DNA of 64,000 nt from Fagopyrum homotropicum (Eukaryota; Streptophyta; Magnoliopsida; Caryophyllales; Polygonaceae), in the NCBI GenBank assembly GCA_033239125.1, contig BSWB01000004.1, positions 29,881,501 through 29,945,500 on the forward strand, in the 5' to 3' direction. The first letter of the stretch is position 1. Every line of letters starts with the position of its first letter. Shown here one piece after another: positions 46,812-57,892 of this stretch. Under the pieces are notes generated by a model, which searched no databases, was not told the origin of the DNA, and saw nothing but the letters and a program-made list of their open reading frames with translations. Both the position numbers and the translations under genes were made by a program.

Positions 46812-49247
46812 ATGCGCAGGTCTAGGAACACCGAAGATCTCTTACCTCTTGATCAAGAGCTAGAGAAAACCTTGAGGCAAAAGCGCAAGGAAAAGAAGAT
46901 GGCTGAAGAACACGAACGTGATCTTCAAACGGAGTTGGCGGAGAAGGAAGCTCAACTCCGATGGAATGAGACTCTCCGCCAGGATGAGATGGATCGTCAT
47001 CAATCTCAAGTTAACAGTCTACAAGACATGATCTTCCAAATGAGGATAGAGATAAGCGACCTTAAGAATAAGGGAAGCAAGAAGTCCTCGAGAAGGAGAT
47101 CAAGGTCTAGAAGAAAAAGCCACTCATCCGCTGATGATAGTGACTCTTCCATGCCACCGTTAGAAGAGATTGATCCCACGATCAATATGAATCCTTTCCA
47201 TCCACAAGGAGCTGCTAATCGCCGCATTCCACCTAGGAATGTGAGAGTCGAACGTGTGGATAATGAGCCAAGAACTCTTGGCCAGCGGATGGATCCAACA
47301 CAACAACCACGCCGCTTGGGTGTGAAATTTGATGCTGAAGATGTGCAAGGGTTTAGCTTTAACCCTCAAGTTATCACTCTTGTTCGCCAAAGCCAATTTG
47401 GCGGTACAAGCACTGAATCTCCACACCAACACTTGCAAAACTTTGAGTGTATGTTGGAGACGATGAGACCGAAGAACGCTACTACCAACAGCTATAAACT
47501 CAAGCCTTTCTTTTTCTATTTGAAAGGGAAAGCGTTGTCTTGGTATCAAGCTCTTCCCAATGGGAAACTAGACACGTGGGAAGACCTTTCCGCGGAGTTT
47601 CTCACCAAATTCTTTCCGCCCTCCAAAACGGCGGAACTTCGAGGTAAGATTAATGCTTTTTCAATGAGACCTAACGAAAGCTTGTTTCAATCTTGGGAAA
47701 GGTTTCAGGACTTGCTCTTGGATTGCCCTCATAATGGCATATCCAAGCTTGCCTTGCTTGAGATCTATTACAAGGGGCTGGATGCGGGAACGCAATTCAA
47801 CCTCCAATCCCTCTCATGTGGAACGTTCATGGACATGAGAGAAGATGATGCTTGGGACTTCATTGAGAAGCAAGCAAGAGTCATAGAGAAGTATTCCCAC
47901 CGGAAAGCGGAGGGAAATCGCGTGGAGCAAGGAGCGAAGCTCACACATGAAGCTCAAAATCAAATTTTCTCCCTCAACAATGAGATCAAAGAGTTGAAGG
48001 AGACTATCAAGACCAACTTCCCAAAGCAACAAGAGAAGGATGTTGGCTATTTGGGCAACAACAATGGCGGTGATAACACCAACCGCAACAACAATAACCG
48101 GAACAATAACCGGAATAACAATTGGAATGGAAACAACAACAACCGGAACAACAACAATTGGAACAACAATAGGGGTTCAAACAACAACAATTGGCGCTCC
48201 AATCAACAAAATTCCGGTAACTCCTATCCTTCCAATTCTAATTCGCTAACTCCACCTTCCTCTTCCTCTCCTCCTTTGAAAAGCCAGGGGCAATCATCTA
48301 ATGGAGGAAACAATACGGGAAAGGAGAAGCCCGATCCCATGTTGGAAACAATCTTGGGAAAGCTTCAAGGACTGGAGAACCGCCTCATCAAGGTTGATGA
48401 TCAAGTCTCTAAGGTTGACAAAGCTCAAAACGTTTTGGAAAACCAATTGTTCAACCACGCGGAGGAAGTCCCTAGAAATCAAGGGAAACTTCCAGGAAAG
48501 ACGGAGGACAACCCTAAGGGAAGGGTAATGGCGATTACAACTAGGAGCGGAGTGACTACCACCGATCCGCAGCCTACGTTCGTTGAAGTCCCCGTAGAGA
48601 AGGACAAAGGAAAGGGGAAGGAGAAGGAAGATGTCTATGTTCCTCCTCCAACTTACAAACCTCCCCTACCGTTCCCTCAATCTAGAGCGCGAGCACGCCT
48701 AGACAAACAATTCGGTAAGTTCATAGAACTCATGAGCAAGCTGCATATTAATATACCCTTCATTGATGCTATTGTAGGTATGCCGGATTATGGCAAGTTC
48801 TTGAAGGAGCTTCTCTCTAACAAGAGGAAGCTAGAAGATTTCGGTGAGGTCAAGATGAGTTCAGATTCTTTGGATCTCATCAAGACTATGAAGGAGAAAA
48901 TGCCCCCAAAGTTGAAGGATCCGGGGTCGTTTTGCATTCCCATTGGAGTGGGAGATGTCACATATGACGCTTTATATGACTTGGGAGCAAGTGTGAGCAT
49001 CATACCACTTGCATTATGTAGGAAGATCGGTTTAGGAGACCCTAAACCGGTCAAGATGACGTTATACATGGCGGATCGATCCATCACTCGCCCCGTCGGT
49101 ATTGTAGAAGACGTCCCGGTCAAGCTAGGTAAATTCTTTGTCCCCATTGATTTTGTCGTGCTTGACATTCCTGCAGATAGTCCGGTCCCGATCATACTCA
49201 GAAGGCCGTTTCTTGCAACTTCCGGCTGCATTGTTGTTCGCCCCTAG
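46812..49247 (+). CDS. gag-pro: Athila-type Gag-protease polyprotein of element H (811 codons, ends in an inverted LTR)
   Basis: ATG 46812 opens an uninterrupted frame. Residues about 1-95 are charged and heptad-like, a probable coiled coil, followed by an Arg/Ser-rich patch (about 95-115). The gag core (YLKGKALSWYQALP, then WEDLSAEFLTKFFPP) spans about 230-330. An Asn-rich low-complexity region at about 415-470 stands where other Gags have zinc knuckles; I see no CCHC. The aspartic protease motif DLGASVS has its Asp at residue 723, and the later ILRRPFL has Arg where ILGRPFL is usual. The last few codons and the stop lie in the inverted I LTR that begins at 49235, so the natural frame continued into pol. 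Gag would form particles and the protease would process it; the Arg change may impair the latter. Confidence 0.88.
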   Translation: MRRSRNTEDLLPLDQELEKTLRQKRKEKKMAEEHERDLQTELAEKEAQLRWNETLRQDEMDRHQSQVNSLQDMIFQMRIEISDLKNKGSKKSSRRRSRSRRKSHSSADDSDSSMPPLEEIDPTINMNPFHPQGAANRRIPPRNVRVERVDNEPRTLGQRMDPTQQPRRLGVKFDAEDVQGFSFNPQVITLVRQSQFGGTSTESPHQHLQNFECMLETMRPKNATTNSYKLKPFFFYLKGKALSWYQALPNGKLDTWEDLSAEFLTKFFPPSKTAELRGKINAFSMRPNESLFQSWERFQDLLLDCPHNGISKLALLEIYYKGLDAGTQFNLQSLSCGTFMDMREDDAWDFIEKQARVIEKYSHRKAEGNRVEQGAKLTHEAQNQIFSLNNEIKELKETIKTNFPKQQEKDVGYLGNNNGGDNTNRNNNNRNNNRNNNWNGNNNNRNNNNWNNNRGSNNNNWRSNQQNSGNSYPSNSNSLTPPSSSSPPLKSQGQSSNGGNNTGKEKPDPMLETILGKLQGLENRLIKVDDQVSKVDKAQNVLENQLFNHAEEVPRNQGKLPGKTEDNPKGRVMAITTRSGVTTTDPQPTFVEVPVEKDKGKGKEKEDVYVPPPTYKPPLPFPQSRARARLDKQFGKFIELMSKLHINIPFIDAIVGMPDYGKFLKELLSNKRKLEDFGEVKMSSDSLDLIKTMKEKMPPKLKDPGSFCIPIGVGDVTYDALYDLGASVSIIPLALCRKIGLGDPKPVKMTLYMADRSITRPVGIVEDVPVKLGKFFVPIDFVVLDIPADSPVPIILRRPFLATSGCIVVRP

Positions 49248-50992
49248 AGGTGTGTGCAAATAAGTTTTAAATTTATAAAACTAGAATCAAGCAGCGAACC
49301 CGCAGTGTACGGATCGATATAGTTAAGCAAGAATTCCAGAGTATCGAACACAGGGATTTGGGGGGTTAAATCCAGTTGTAGGTTATCAAGCAAGTAAATG
49401 TAAGAGCTTTTCGAATTATTGGGAAAACAACAATCCTAAAGATCCAGGTATCCAGCTGTGGCAATCGATTCAAGATATACTTAATGATGTAAAGACAGAG
49501 TTGAGATATGCAAAGGTATACTAATGTAAGGTAATCGTACGGTGAAGTTCCAAAAACCTTATATAACTCACCTACAAGGCACTCTCTATACAGGTTGTTG
49601 AGGCTCAATATAGAAGGATTCTAGAGACGAGAATTAGTGTCAAATACCCAAACTTATAACCCAAGGATCAAGACTAACTTAACCGATTGAGGTTGTGACA
49701 CTCACAATCGAGGTAGAGGTTGTTGAGGCTTCACTACCACCTAGAAAAGACAAGTCTAAACTAAGCTCAAGTAAATCTTTAACTTTAGATTAAAGTAAAA
49801 GCAGGTTCGTAGACTTAAGGGAAATCACGGTTAGTTCTTGAGGTTCCACGGCCGTGGACTCAAGAACAGGCCGTAATTTAGGGTTGTCGGCGAGTCTCTC
49901 TAACTCTCAGGGTCTAATCTGTTTGCGATCGATCTATCATCATCTAAGCCACAACTATCAACCCTTCACCTTAGAATTGTTAAGGGTTTTTAGCCAATAA
50001 CAGTCATGTTGATATCAATTCAAGAATTAAAAGATAAAAAGATGAAAACTTTCAAGAACTTTCAATAGTCTTCAATCCAATCTCAAAGTCACAAAGAGAA
50101 CAAGCAATGTCAAAAGATTCAAAGTAAAACAAACAATCACCACCTTAGGAAAGAAGAGAAAACGGGATGTCAATCCGTTTTCCAAATCAAACCTAAACAA
50201 GAAGAGAGATCTCCTTGCAAAATCTTCCAAGAACTTCGATCTTCCGCCAATCCGGAGATCTCAACAGCAATCTCCACCAAAAGTGCGAGATTAGAGGAAT
50301 TGCCAAACACGAACTTCGATCTCCCAAAGAGATGTCAATGATTCCAAGCAAGCTAAGCGAAGTGTAAGCGTGTGTAAACGATGATGAATGAGAGTAAGCG
50401 AGCCTAAGCGAGCGTACCGGATTCTTGCTTCGTCCGTCTTTTTATAGTGCAAGGCAGAATGTCGGCCCGGCCCAATCTTTAAAAGATCGTGGCTTCAAAG
50501 TGTGGCGAAAAGATTTGCCAAGATCACGGTCGTGGAAGTGATCCACGACCGTAATTTAGAGCGTGGAAACAATTACGGTTTCTCCATGTGTTCCACGGCC
50601 GTGTAATCCTCTGGAATGAACATGAATTTCTGACTCTAAATCCACGGTCGTGGAATTGAACGTGGAACGTAATACGGTCGTAATTTAGAGCGTGGTTTAG
50701 GGCAAGAACGTGATTCTTCCCTAAACTCGTGCATTCCTCAAGCTAAAACTCCAATTTGCTTCCAAAGAATGTCCTCAATCCATGGACATATCAACTCAAC
50801 TCTCCTTTGCTCGATTCCGTTCGGAAATAGCTCCAAATCACCTATAATCAACATAGAACTAGTGTAGACATCCATATTGACAATATAGGTAATACTAGTT
50901 CACATATGCATAAAGTTCAATCAAAGACTATCAATATGAATCAAATACGTTTAGAAAACGTGCCTAAAATATCACAATATTTCATGCTAACA
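49235..50992 (-). repeat. 3' LTR of element I (1758 bp)
   Basis: Reverse complement of 44805-46572 with few differences, some clustered near 50580. It carries the palindrome cluster (about 50515-50700), TATA box (50438-50447, minus strand), the CGCTTA array with one unit fewer than H (about 50346-50420) and a palindrome at 49845-49858. Confidence 0.92.
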
Positions 50993-52339
50993 AATAACCC
51001 CATACTTAACACTTGCTTGTCCCTAAGCAAGGTCTTTCAAAAAGCTTTAAATAAGAGTTAGGATGAAATATGTGTACCTTTTTTTGGATGAATGTGACTT
51101 CTAAAGGATAGATCATTCTCAAACCTTGCTTCAATCGTTTTTCAAACTTTCACACACTTAATCAAAGAGTAAAAGGCAAAGAAAATTCATGAACCAACTT
51201 AACTTCTAAACAAGCATTATAACCTTCAAACATTATCAAAATCAATCACAAGAAACTTCAATTTAGATCACCAAGTCATATAACATTCTTTTGATCTTAA
51301 GGACTTTCAAAGAAAAGGTCTAGAATATGGAAGGGAAGGGAAAACTTTAAGGGAAAGTGGTGCATAAATCCGGGAATGTGGACAACTACCTTCTTCTTCT
51401 TATGTGGTTTCCGCAACACTTCAACTTAGAGCTTCGCTCTCTTCTTTTCACTTTTTTGACTTTACTTTTGGAGTTATGGATAGAGGTGCACAAAAACCGA
51501 AGCCTAGGAGATCGGCGTTTTTCAAATTTTTCAAGAGATGCCTCAAACCCTTAGCGCACATACCATAATCCGCTAGAAATATCGCTCAATCCGACTTTAG
51601 CAAGACACAAACACCCGGCTATGTGAATGGTGCCGAGTTACTCATCGTCATGATCGACTTCCCCAAACCTATAATTTCTTTCTATTCAATTGATTGCAAA
51701 TAATTGCTCTCATGGCCCTCCCACATCAAACATGCCTTTTTCTCATTCACTTCTCCAAATTCCCGGATAGGTAAAAGAGGCTAATATTTCAATGAGGAGC
51801 TAGATGATCAAAGAAAGAAGAAAGAAGGTATTGAGTTGCCTTAATCATTTCAACAAGAAGTATAGGAACTTATAACGTGATTTCAACTTCAATTTCCTAT
51901 CATGATTTAGGTAACATTTTCACATTATAAAACTTGCAAAAGAGGTGAAATTCATTCATTCAAATTCTTTTCAATTCACAATCCTTTTAAGCATGCAATT
52001 ATCATCAAACTCAATTCACAAGTAGTGATTATCATGGAAATCATCTCAATTCATTAGAAGCACAAAATTTTCAAAATTTTTCAAATTTTTATAGGTTTTT
52101 CAAGTTATTTTTCATGCCATGCAATAAGGAAACGTGCAACACATAATGAATATGCAACGATAGTCTCGAATGAAAGCAAACATAGAGAGTAGAGTTATTA
52201 CAAACTTTTAGTACATCCCACCCCATACTTAGGACGAACATTGTCCCTAATGTTCAAAACAAATAAGGAAAAGAAGCAAAGAAAAAGAAACTCACAAAAT
52301 GGTGGCGGGAATGTCTAAAACAAACGATCATGCGTCCAA
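50993..52339 (-). other. 3' noncoding region of element I
   Basis: About 1.35 kb between the third ORF and the LTR. The purine-rich AAGTATGGGGTTATT next to the LTR (50993-51007, minus strand) is the probable polypurine tract. A second GTATGGGGTGGGATG stretch lies near 52215-52235. No credible ORF is seen. The same region in H (63218-64000) is nearly identical. Confidence 0.75.
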
Positions 52340-53905
52340 TCACTGCGGCGGCGGTGGAGGTGGGAATGGAGAGAAACTCGGATCATAGAACCGCCCAAAC
52401 TGCTGGCGGTAGACGTCCCTCATCATGTGGTCAAGGTCGTCTAAGTGTCCGTCTCTAGCATCCGCCCGGATCTCTAGCGCTCTTACTCTCTCTGAAAGTC
52501 CGGTAGCCCAATCCGGCATATGCTCGTACCATCCCGGGGCGTGACTGTACCATGATGGGGCATCGGATGGTGCTGGTGCTGGTGGCGGTGGTGGTGCTGC
52601 TGGCTGCTCCGTGGACCAAGGAGGTGGGGTGGAATACCATGTGGGAGGTGTGGCCATCCACGTGGGCCTCTCACTCACGCTAGCGCGGCGAGATGATGAG
52701 CCTGAGGCTCTAGCCGGACGTGGAGAGCGTCTAGGTACATCCGGGGCCGCCTCCGGCTGATCCGGAAACGTGCCAAACTCGTGCTCCGCTCCTCCACCTC
52801 TCTCGTACTGATCTCCCATTTCCTCCTCAAGAACCGGTGGTGGAACGTAAGGGGGAGCTACTAGCCTGTTCGCATGCATCGCAGCGAACGTCTCCTTCCA
52901 ATTGTGGCATCCCGCCACAATGGAATACTCCGGCAGCCACTCAATCCCCCTACCCGTCCTAGTCTCCCAAGGCATGCCCGCATAAGGCGGACCTCCGTGT
53001 GTGGGGAAGATGAGTCCCCTAACCATAAATGTGTGTAGCCCTAAAGGAACCGCCGGTATACGGGTGCAAGCAGAAAAATCTACACCAAATGTCCTAGCAA
53101 TGTGGGTAACTATCCCACCATATCCAATGTTCCCCTTCTTCTTATTCTTGAGTTTACTCATCGTAGCCGCCAAAAGAGTGGCACAATCTGCACGGCGACC
53201 GTATAGCATGCTATAGAGCAAGAATAACTCATCTGTCTTGATCTTTTGGGGCGTCTCCGTCCTGGGAAAGAGACACTCCGAAAGAACGCGGTGTGCTATC
53301 TTCAAGGCTAGATGGTACATCAATCTAGCCTTGGTATCGGCGGGTTGCCAACGGTCCTCGTCGGCGTATATCATCGCTACTTCCTCCCAAAAGTTCTTGG
53401 GGTAAACTCCACTAGGAAATCGACCGTTATAGGTCTCATGGAACCCGAAAATGGTCCCAAACTCAACAATACTCAAATGGTAGTCTTGTTCCATGAGACG
53501 GAAGGAGACGGTCTTATCTACGTGGCTGTGCTCGAAGGACGTCACAACCTCCCGGGTGATCTCCTCATAGGCGTCTTCACGAATGTTCGTGAAGACAAGC
53601 AATCCGGCTCTATCCAAGAGCCATGTAAGATCATCAACTATGTTGAGAGGATGTAGATCCTCCAACAACAAATACCTAGGACCTATCACTGTCCTCTTCG
53701 TGATCCTCTCAAACGCAGCAAGGTGGTTCTCATGTATGGTTGGGATGCTAGGGTGAGGAGGTGAAGATGGAGGTGAAGGTGAGGATGGTAGTGAGGGAGA
53801 TGAGGGTGGTGGTGCCCTAGAGGTGGAGGGGTTGCCTTTTCTTTTCTTATTTTGCTCTCCCTTCTTCTCCTTTATCCTTCCTGACACTCTCCTTACGAAA
53901 TCCAT
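52340..53905 (-). CDS. Third ORF of element I: ATHILA-type protein (521 aa), intact
   Basis: Open from ATG 53905 to TGA 52340-52342. It has a basic N-terminus (MDFVRRVSGRIKEKKG), a Ser/Pro-rich linker (about 30-60), a central domain of about 280 residues with the motif FGTIFGFHETYNGRFPSGVYP, and a Pro- and Trp-rich C-terminus. Position after pol and sequence style match the ATHILA ORF family found in Athila elements and plant transposon-related proteins. Function is unknown. I see no signal peptide or clear transmembrane helix, so an envelope role is not supported by this sequence. The H copy (61773-63217) is broken, so I carries the only intact version here. A probable promoter lies upstream (53906-54734). 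Confidence 0.82.
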   Translation of the reverse strand: MDFVRRVSGRIKEKKGEQNKKRKGNPSTSRAPPPSSPSLPSSPSPPSSPPHPSIPTIHENHLAAFERITKRTVIGPRYLLLEDLHPLNIVDDLTWLLDRAGLLVFTNIREDAYEEITREVVTSFEHSHVDKTVSFRLMEQDYHLSIVEFGTIFGFHETYNGRFPSGVYPKNFWEEVAMIYADEDRWQPADTKARLMYHLALKIAHRVLSECLFPRTETPQKIKTDELFLLYSMLYGRRADCATLLAATMSKLKNKKKGNIGYGGIVTHIARTFGVDFSACTRIPAVPLGLHTFMVRGLIFPTHGGPPYAGMPWETRTGRGIEWLPEYSIVAGCHNWKETFAAMHANRLVAPPYVPPPVLEEEMGDQYERGGGAEHEFGTFPDQPEAAPDVPRRSPRPARASGSSSRRASVSERPTWMATPPTWYSTPPPWSTEQPAAPPPPPAPAPSDAPSWYSHAPGWYEHMPDWATGLSERVRALEIRADARDGHLDDLDHMMRDVYRQQFGRFYDPSFSPFPPPPPPQ

Positions 53906-54734
53906 TTTTCACAAAAAATTACGGTCTGTTCTTCAGGTTCCACGGCCGTGGTTTACCCAGAGACCGTGATTCGTCTCAGAATCTTGCGAATCTCAGCAAA
54001 TTCACCAACAATCACCACAACAAGCAGTCCTAATCTAATTCCTTCCAGTCTTTGTCAGTTCTTCCTAAAAATCTATAGCAAAAACGAACCAAATCCGCGA
54101 AAATCAAGAAGAAAGAATAAACCTCTTTTTCGGATTAAAAAACCCGAAATGCACGTTTGTTGATGGATTTCCGCTCGGTTTGTCTCTTGGATCTTGTTCG
54201 TGGTTGGATTTGCTGCAGTTTAGGATGAAGAATCGTTGAAAATGATTAGAAAACGAGGAATTGGAGGAGGTCGTGAGGTTTCGGCGTTTAGGGCGTGGAA
54301 AGGGGTAAGTTTTTTGGTAATTTTGTGAAGAATGTGGCTTATATAGTCGCAGGCAAAATTTTGAAAATAACGGTCTGTCGGGGTGTTCCACGGCCGTGGA
54401 AGTGTACGGACCCGTGGTTTTGGTGATTTTTCAAAGGCTTTTGAGAATTACGGCCACTGTAGCAATGACGACCGTAATTTAGACCGTGGAACCTTCTGTA
54501 AAGCTTCAAAGTCCAAATTTCGTCGCTCTTCTTCGACATTATTCTCCCTTTCTCCTTTTCCATCGATCCTACAACCAAAAACACGAACATACCGGAAGAA
54601 ATCGAGGCAAAATAAAGCGAAAACGTCTATTCTAAGCTAAACTATGAATCGAAAACAAAAACAAAAATGCAATACCTTGGGTTGCCTCCCAAGAAGCGCT
54701 TTGTTTAAGGTCCGTAGCTAGACCAATCTCGCAC
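53906..54734 (-). promoter_or_regulatory. pol to third-ORF intergenic region of I with probable internal promoter
   Basis: 830 bp without a credible gene. On the minus strand: a palindrome cluster (about 54500-54370), a TATA box TATATAAG (about 54346-54339), an untranslated stretch, and another palindrome pair (about 53965-53925) just before the ATG at 53905. The layout copies that of the LTR promoter (palindromes, TATA, leader, palindrome). Promoter activity is inference. Confidence 0.55.
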
Positions 54735-57700
54735 TTATTCGAGTGCGGTAGGCGCAAACTCCTCAGCTTGGAGTTCCGGCGTATACTTCTTGAGTCGTTG
54801 ACCGTTCACCTTAAAACTTCCGCTAGCTTCACCCCATACTTCAACTGCACCATGGGGGAAAATACGTTTAATTAGAAAATGTCCGGTCCAACGGGATTTA
54901 AGCTTACCTGGAAAGAGGCGAAGTCTTGAATTGAAGAGGAGAACTTGATCCCCTTCTTTGAAGTCCTTTGGAATGATATGCTTATCATGCCAACGCTTTG
55001 CTCTTTCCTTGTAGATCTTAGCGTTTTCATAGGCGTTCAAGCGAAGTTCATCCAGCTTGTTGATGTCTAGGAGACGCTTCTCTCCCGCTTCCTTCATGCC
55101 GAAATTCAGCCACTTGATAGCCCAAAACGCTTTGTGCTCCAGCTCTACCGGCAAATGACAAGACTTCCCATACACAAGGTTGTATGGTGTGGTTCCTATG
55201 GGAGTCTTGTACGCAGTCCGGTACGCCCATAATGCATCATCTAGTTTCAAGGACCAATCCTTCCTAGTCCTTGAAACAGTCTTCTCTAGAATGCCCTTGA
55301 TCTCCCTATTTGAGATTTCAACTTGTCCACTCGTTTGTGGATGGTAAGGGGTAGCGATCTTGTGAGTAACCCCATACTTAGCTAGAAGAGCTTCAAAGCG
55401 ACGGGCTATGAAGTGAGAACCTCCATCACTAATGATTGTCCTTGGTGTTCCAAATCGCGGAAAGATGGTCTTGTTGAAGAACTTAACCACCACCATGGCA
55501 TCATTTGTGGGAGAGGCAATTGCTTCCACCCATCTAGAAACGTAGTCTACCGCCAATAGTATGTATTGGTTTCCACAAGAAGATGGGAATGGTCCCATGA
55601 AATCGACTCCCCAAACGTCGAAAATCTCCACCTCTTGGATGTTGTTGAGGGGCATCTCGTTCCTTCTAGAAATATTGCATGTTCTTTGACAAGCATCGCA
55701 GCAAGAGACAAAGGATTGCACATCTCTAAATAAAGTAGGCCAATAGAATCCAGATTGCAATACCTTTGCGCTAGTCTTGTTCGAACTAGCGTGTCCTCCA
55801 CAAGGTAGTGAATGACAATGGCGGATGACACTTTGCATCTCATCTTCCGGCACACATCGCCGGATGATGCCATCCGGACCTCTCTTAAAGAGGAGAGGCT
55901 CGTTCCAATAGTATTCCCGGACGTCCTTAAAGAACTTCTTCCTTTGTGCGTAGGATAGTCCGGGCGGTATCTCCTGACAAACCAAATAGTTAACAAAATC
56001 AGCAAACCATGGTTCGTTACCTTTGGAGATCACGTTGATGCACTCCTCTATGATGTGTAGGTGTTCGTCCAGAAAGGAGTCATCAATGGGTAGATGGTCG
56101 TCCTCTAGATGTGTGAGGCGACTCAAATGATCCGCAACAGAATTTTCTGAACCTTTCTTGTCGCGGATCTCAAGATCGAATTCTTGTAGGAGAAGAATCC
56201 ATCTAATTAGCCTTGGCTTCGCGTCTTTCTTCGCAAGGAGGTACCGGATCGCGGCATGATCCGTGTAGACAATCACCTTTGCACCTACAAGAAAAGAGCA
56301 AAACTTGTCAATAGCGTAGACAATGGCTAGAAACTCTTTCTCTGTAGTGGCGTAGTTGAGCTGAGCTTCGTCTAGCGTCTTGCTAGCGTAGTATATGGCA
56401 TGGGTTCGCCCTTCCTTTCGTTGTCCAAGAACAGCTCCAATAGCTACGTCACTAGCATCGCACATAATTTCGAAGGGAAGAGTCTAATCCGGAGGTTGGA
56501 TAATAGGTGCTGAAATTAGAGCTTGCCGAATGGTGTTAAACGCATCTAAACATTCATGCGAAAACTCAAAAACCGCATCCTTCATCAATAGATTAGTGAG
56601 AGGTTTTGATATCTTAGAAAAGTCCTTAATGAAGCGTCTATAAAATCTAGCATGTCCTAGGAAACTTCTTATCCCTTTCACTGAAATTGTTGGAGGAAGT
56701 TTCTCTATGGTCTCTATCTTAGCCTTGTCTACCTCTATCCCTCTACTAGAGACTAAGTGACCTAATACGATTCCTTCCTTAACCATGAATTGACACTTCT
56801 CCCAATTAAGAACTAGGTTAGTGTCTTCACAACGTTGTAAAATAAGAGAAAGATTAGAAAGGCAATCGTTAAAAGAGGAACCGTATACGGAGAAGTCGTC
56901 CATGAAGACTTCCATGATTTCCTCTACGTATTCGGAGAAGATGGCCATCATGCACCGTTGAAAGGTGGCTGGGGCGTTGCAAAGCCCGAACGGCATTCTC
57001 CTATAGGCGAACGTACCCCAAGGGCACGTGAATGTGGTCTTCTCCTGATCATCCGGATGTATCGGAATCTGAAAGAAACCACTATAACCGTCAAGGTAGC
57101 AAAAATGTGAATGTTGTGCTAACCTTTCAAGCATTTGATCGATGAATGGCAAGGGAAAGTGATCCTTCCGCGTTGCGTTGTTGAGCTTGCGGTAGTCTAT
57201 GCACATTCGCCATCCAGTCACGGTTCGGGTAGGAATGAGTTCGTTGTTCTTGTTGGTGATGACCGTCATTCCCCCCTTCTTCGGAACTACTTGAACTGGA
57301 CTCACCCACTTGCTATCGGAGATAGGATAGATGATACCTGCATCAAGAAGTTTAAGAATTTCCTTCTTGACAACCTCCTTCATGGTCGGATTCAAGCGCC
57401 TTTGAGGTGGTCTTGAAGTTCTAAAATCCTCCTCCATTAGTATCTTATGCATACATAGGGAGGGTTTAATTCCTACTAAATCCTCGATAGTGTAGCCTAT
57501 GGCTTTTCTATGTTTCCTAAGGACTATCATGAGCTGTTCATGTTCATCTATGCTTAGTTCGGAGCTAACAATGACCGGAAAGGTAGAATTAGATCCAAGA
57601 AAAGCGTACCTTAGATGAGTAGGAAGTGGTTTGAGTTCCATCACTTTCGGAGCTTCCAATGGTCCTTGAGGGGCATCCGACGTTTCCTTAGAAGTTTCTA

Positions 57701-57785
57701 AGGTTGTTAAGTGGTTTGGAGAAGAATCAAAAGAAGTTGAAGAAGTAAGCCGATCACCCTCTTCCACGGTCAGAATTACGGCCTC
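54735..57785 (-). pseudogene. pol: pol of element I (RT, RNase H, integrase), one stop
   Basis: Minus-strand frame from about 57785 to the stop at 54735-54737. One internal TAG (56481-56483) replaces the Trp of PPDWTLPFEIM in H. Before it: RT with MCIDYRKLNNATRKDHFPLP, RMPFGLCNAP and FMDD. After it: RNase H (MCDASDVAIGAVLGQ), integrase HHCC (HCHSLPCGGH ... CCDACQR) and D, D, E motifs. RMPFG keeps the conserved Gly that is Val in H. The frame is open upstream into the filler at the palindrome centre, where residues LETSKETSD are repeated in frame. Confidence 0.9.
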
Positions 57786-57892
57786 ATCCGACGTTTCCTT
57801 AGAAGTTTCTAAGGTTGTTAATTCTGACCGTGGATTTCACAACCAAAATCGACCTCCATTCTAGGGGATTACACGGCCGTGGAACACATGGA
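57785..57892. repeat. Centre of the large palindrome: spacer with 36-bp copied filler
   Basis: Inverted arms from H and I meet here. Bases 57785-57820 repeat 57674-57709 exactly and in the same direction, so they are filler copied from the I side. The remainder (57821-57892) is H sequence at the pro-pol junction. It contains TTACACGGCCGTGGAAC and resembles LTR bases 45150-45215. Arms of at least 6.1 kb extend to both sides. Confidence 0.85.

Larger units (their letters stand above)
49235..57785 (-). mobile_element. Element I: inverted, 5'-truncated Athila-type copy inside element H
   Basis: Read on the minus strand: pol (57785-54735), third ORF (53905-52340), 3' noncoding region, LTR (50992-49235). 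Its gag-pro, primer site and other LTR are absent. It is close to H throughout (the pol proteins differ at about 15-20 residues). The LTR edge at 49235 is exact, as expected of an integrated end, with ATTGT (49230-49234) as probable target. The other edge is a rearrangement with copied filler. Likely history: I inserted in H, then a deletion removed the I 5' half and some H sequence. Confidence 0.82.

Noticed and set aside
52340..53905. Third Athila ORF as an envelope protein
   Set aside because: No signal peptide, transmembrane helix or fusion-like segment can be seen; I keep it as an ATHILA-type protein of unknown function.
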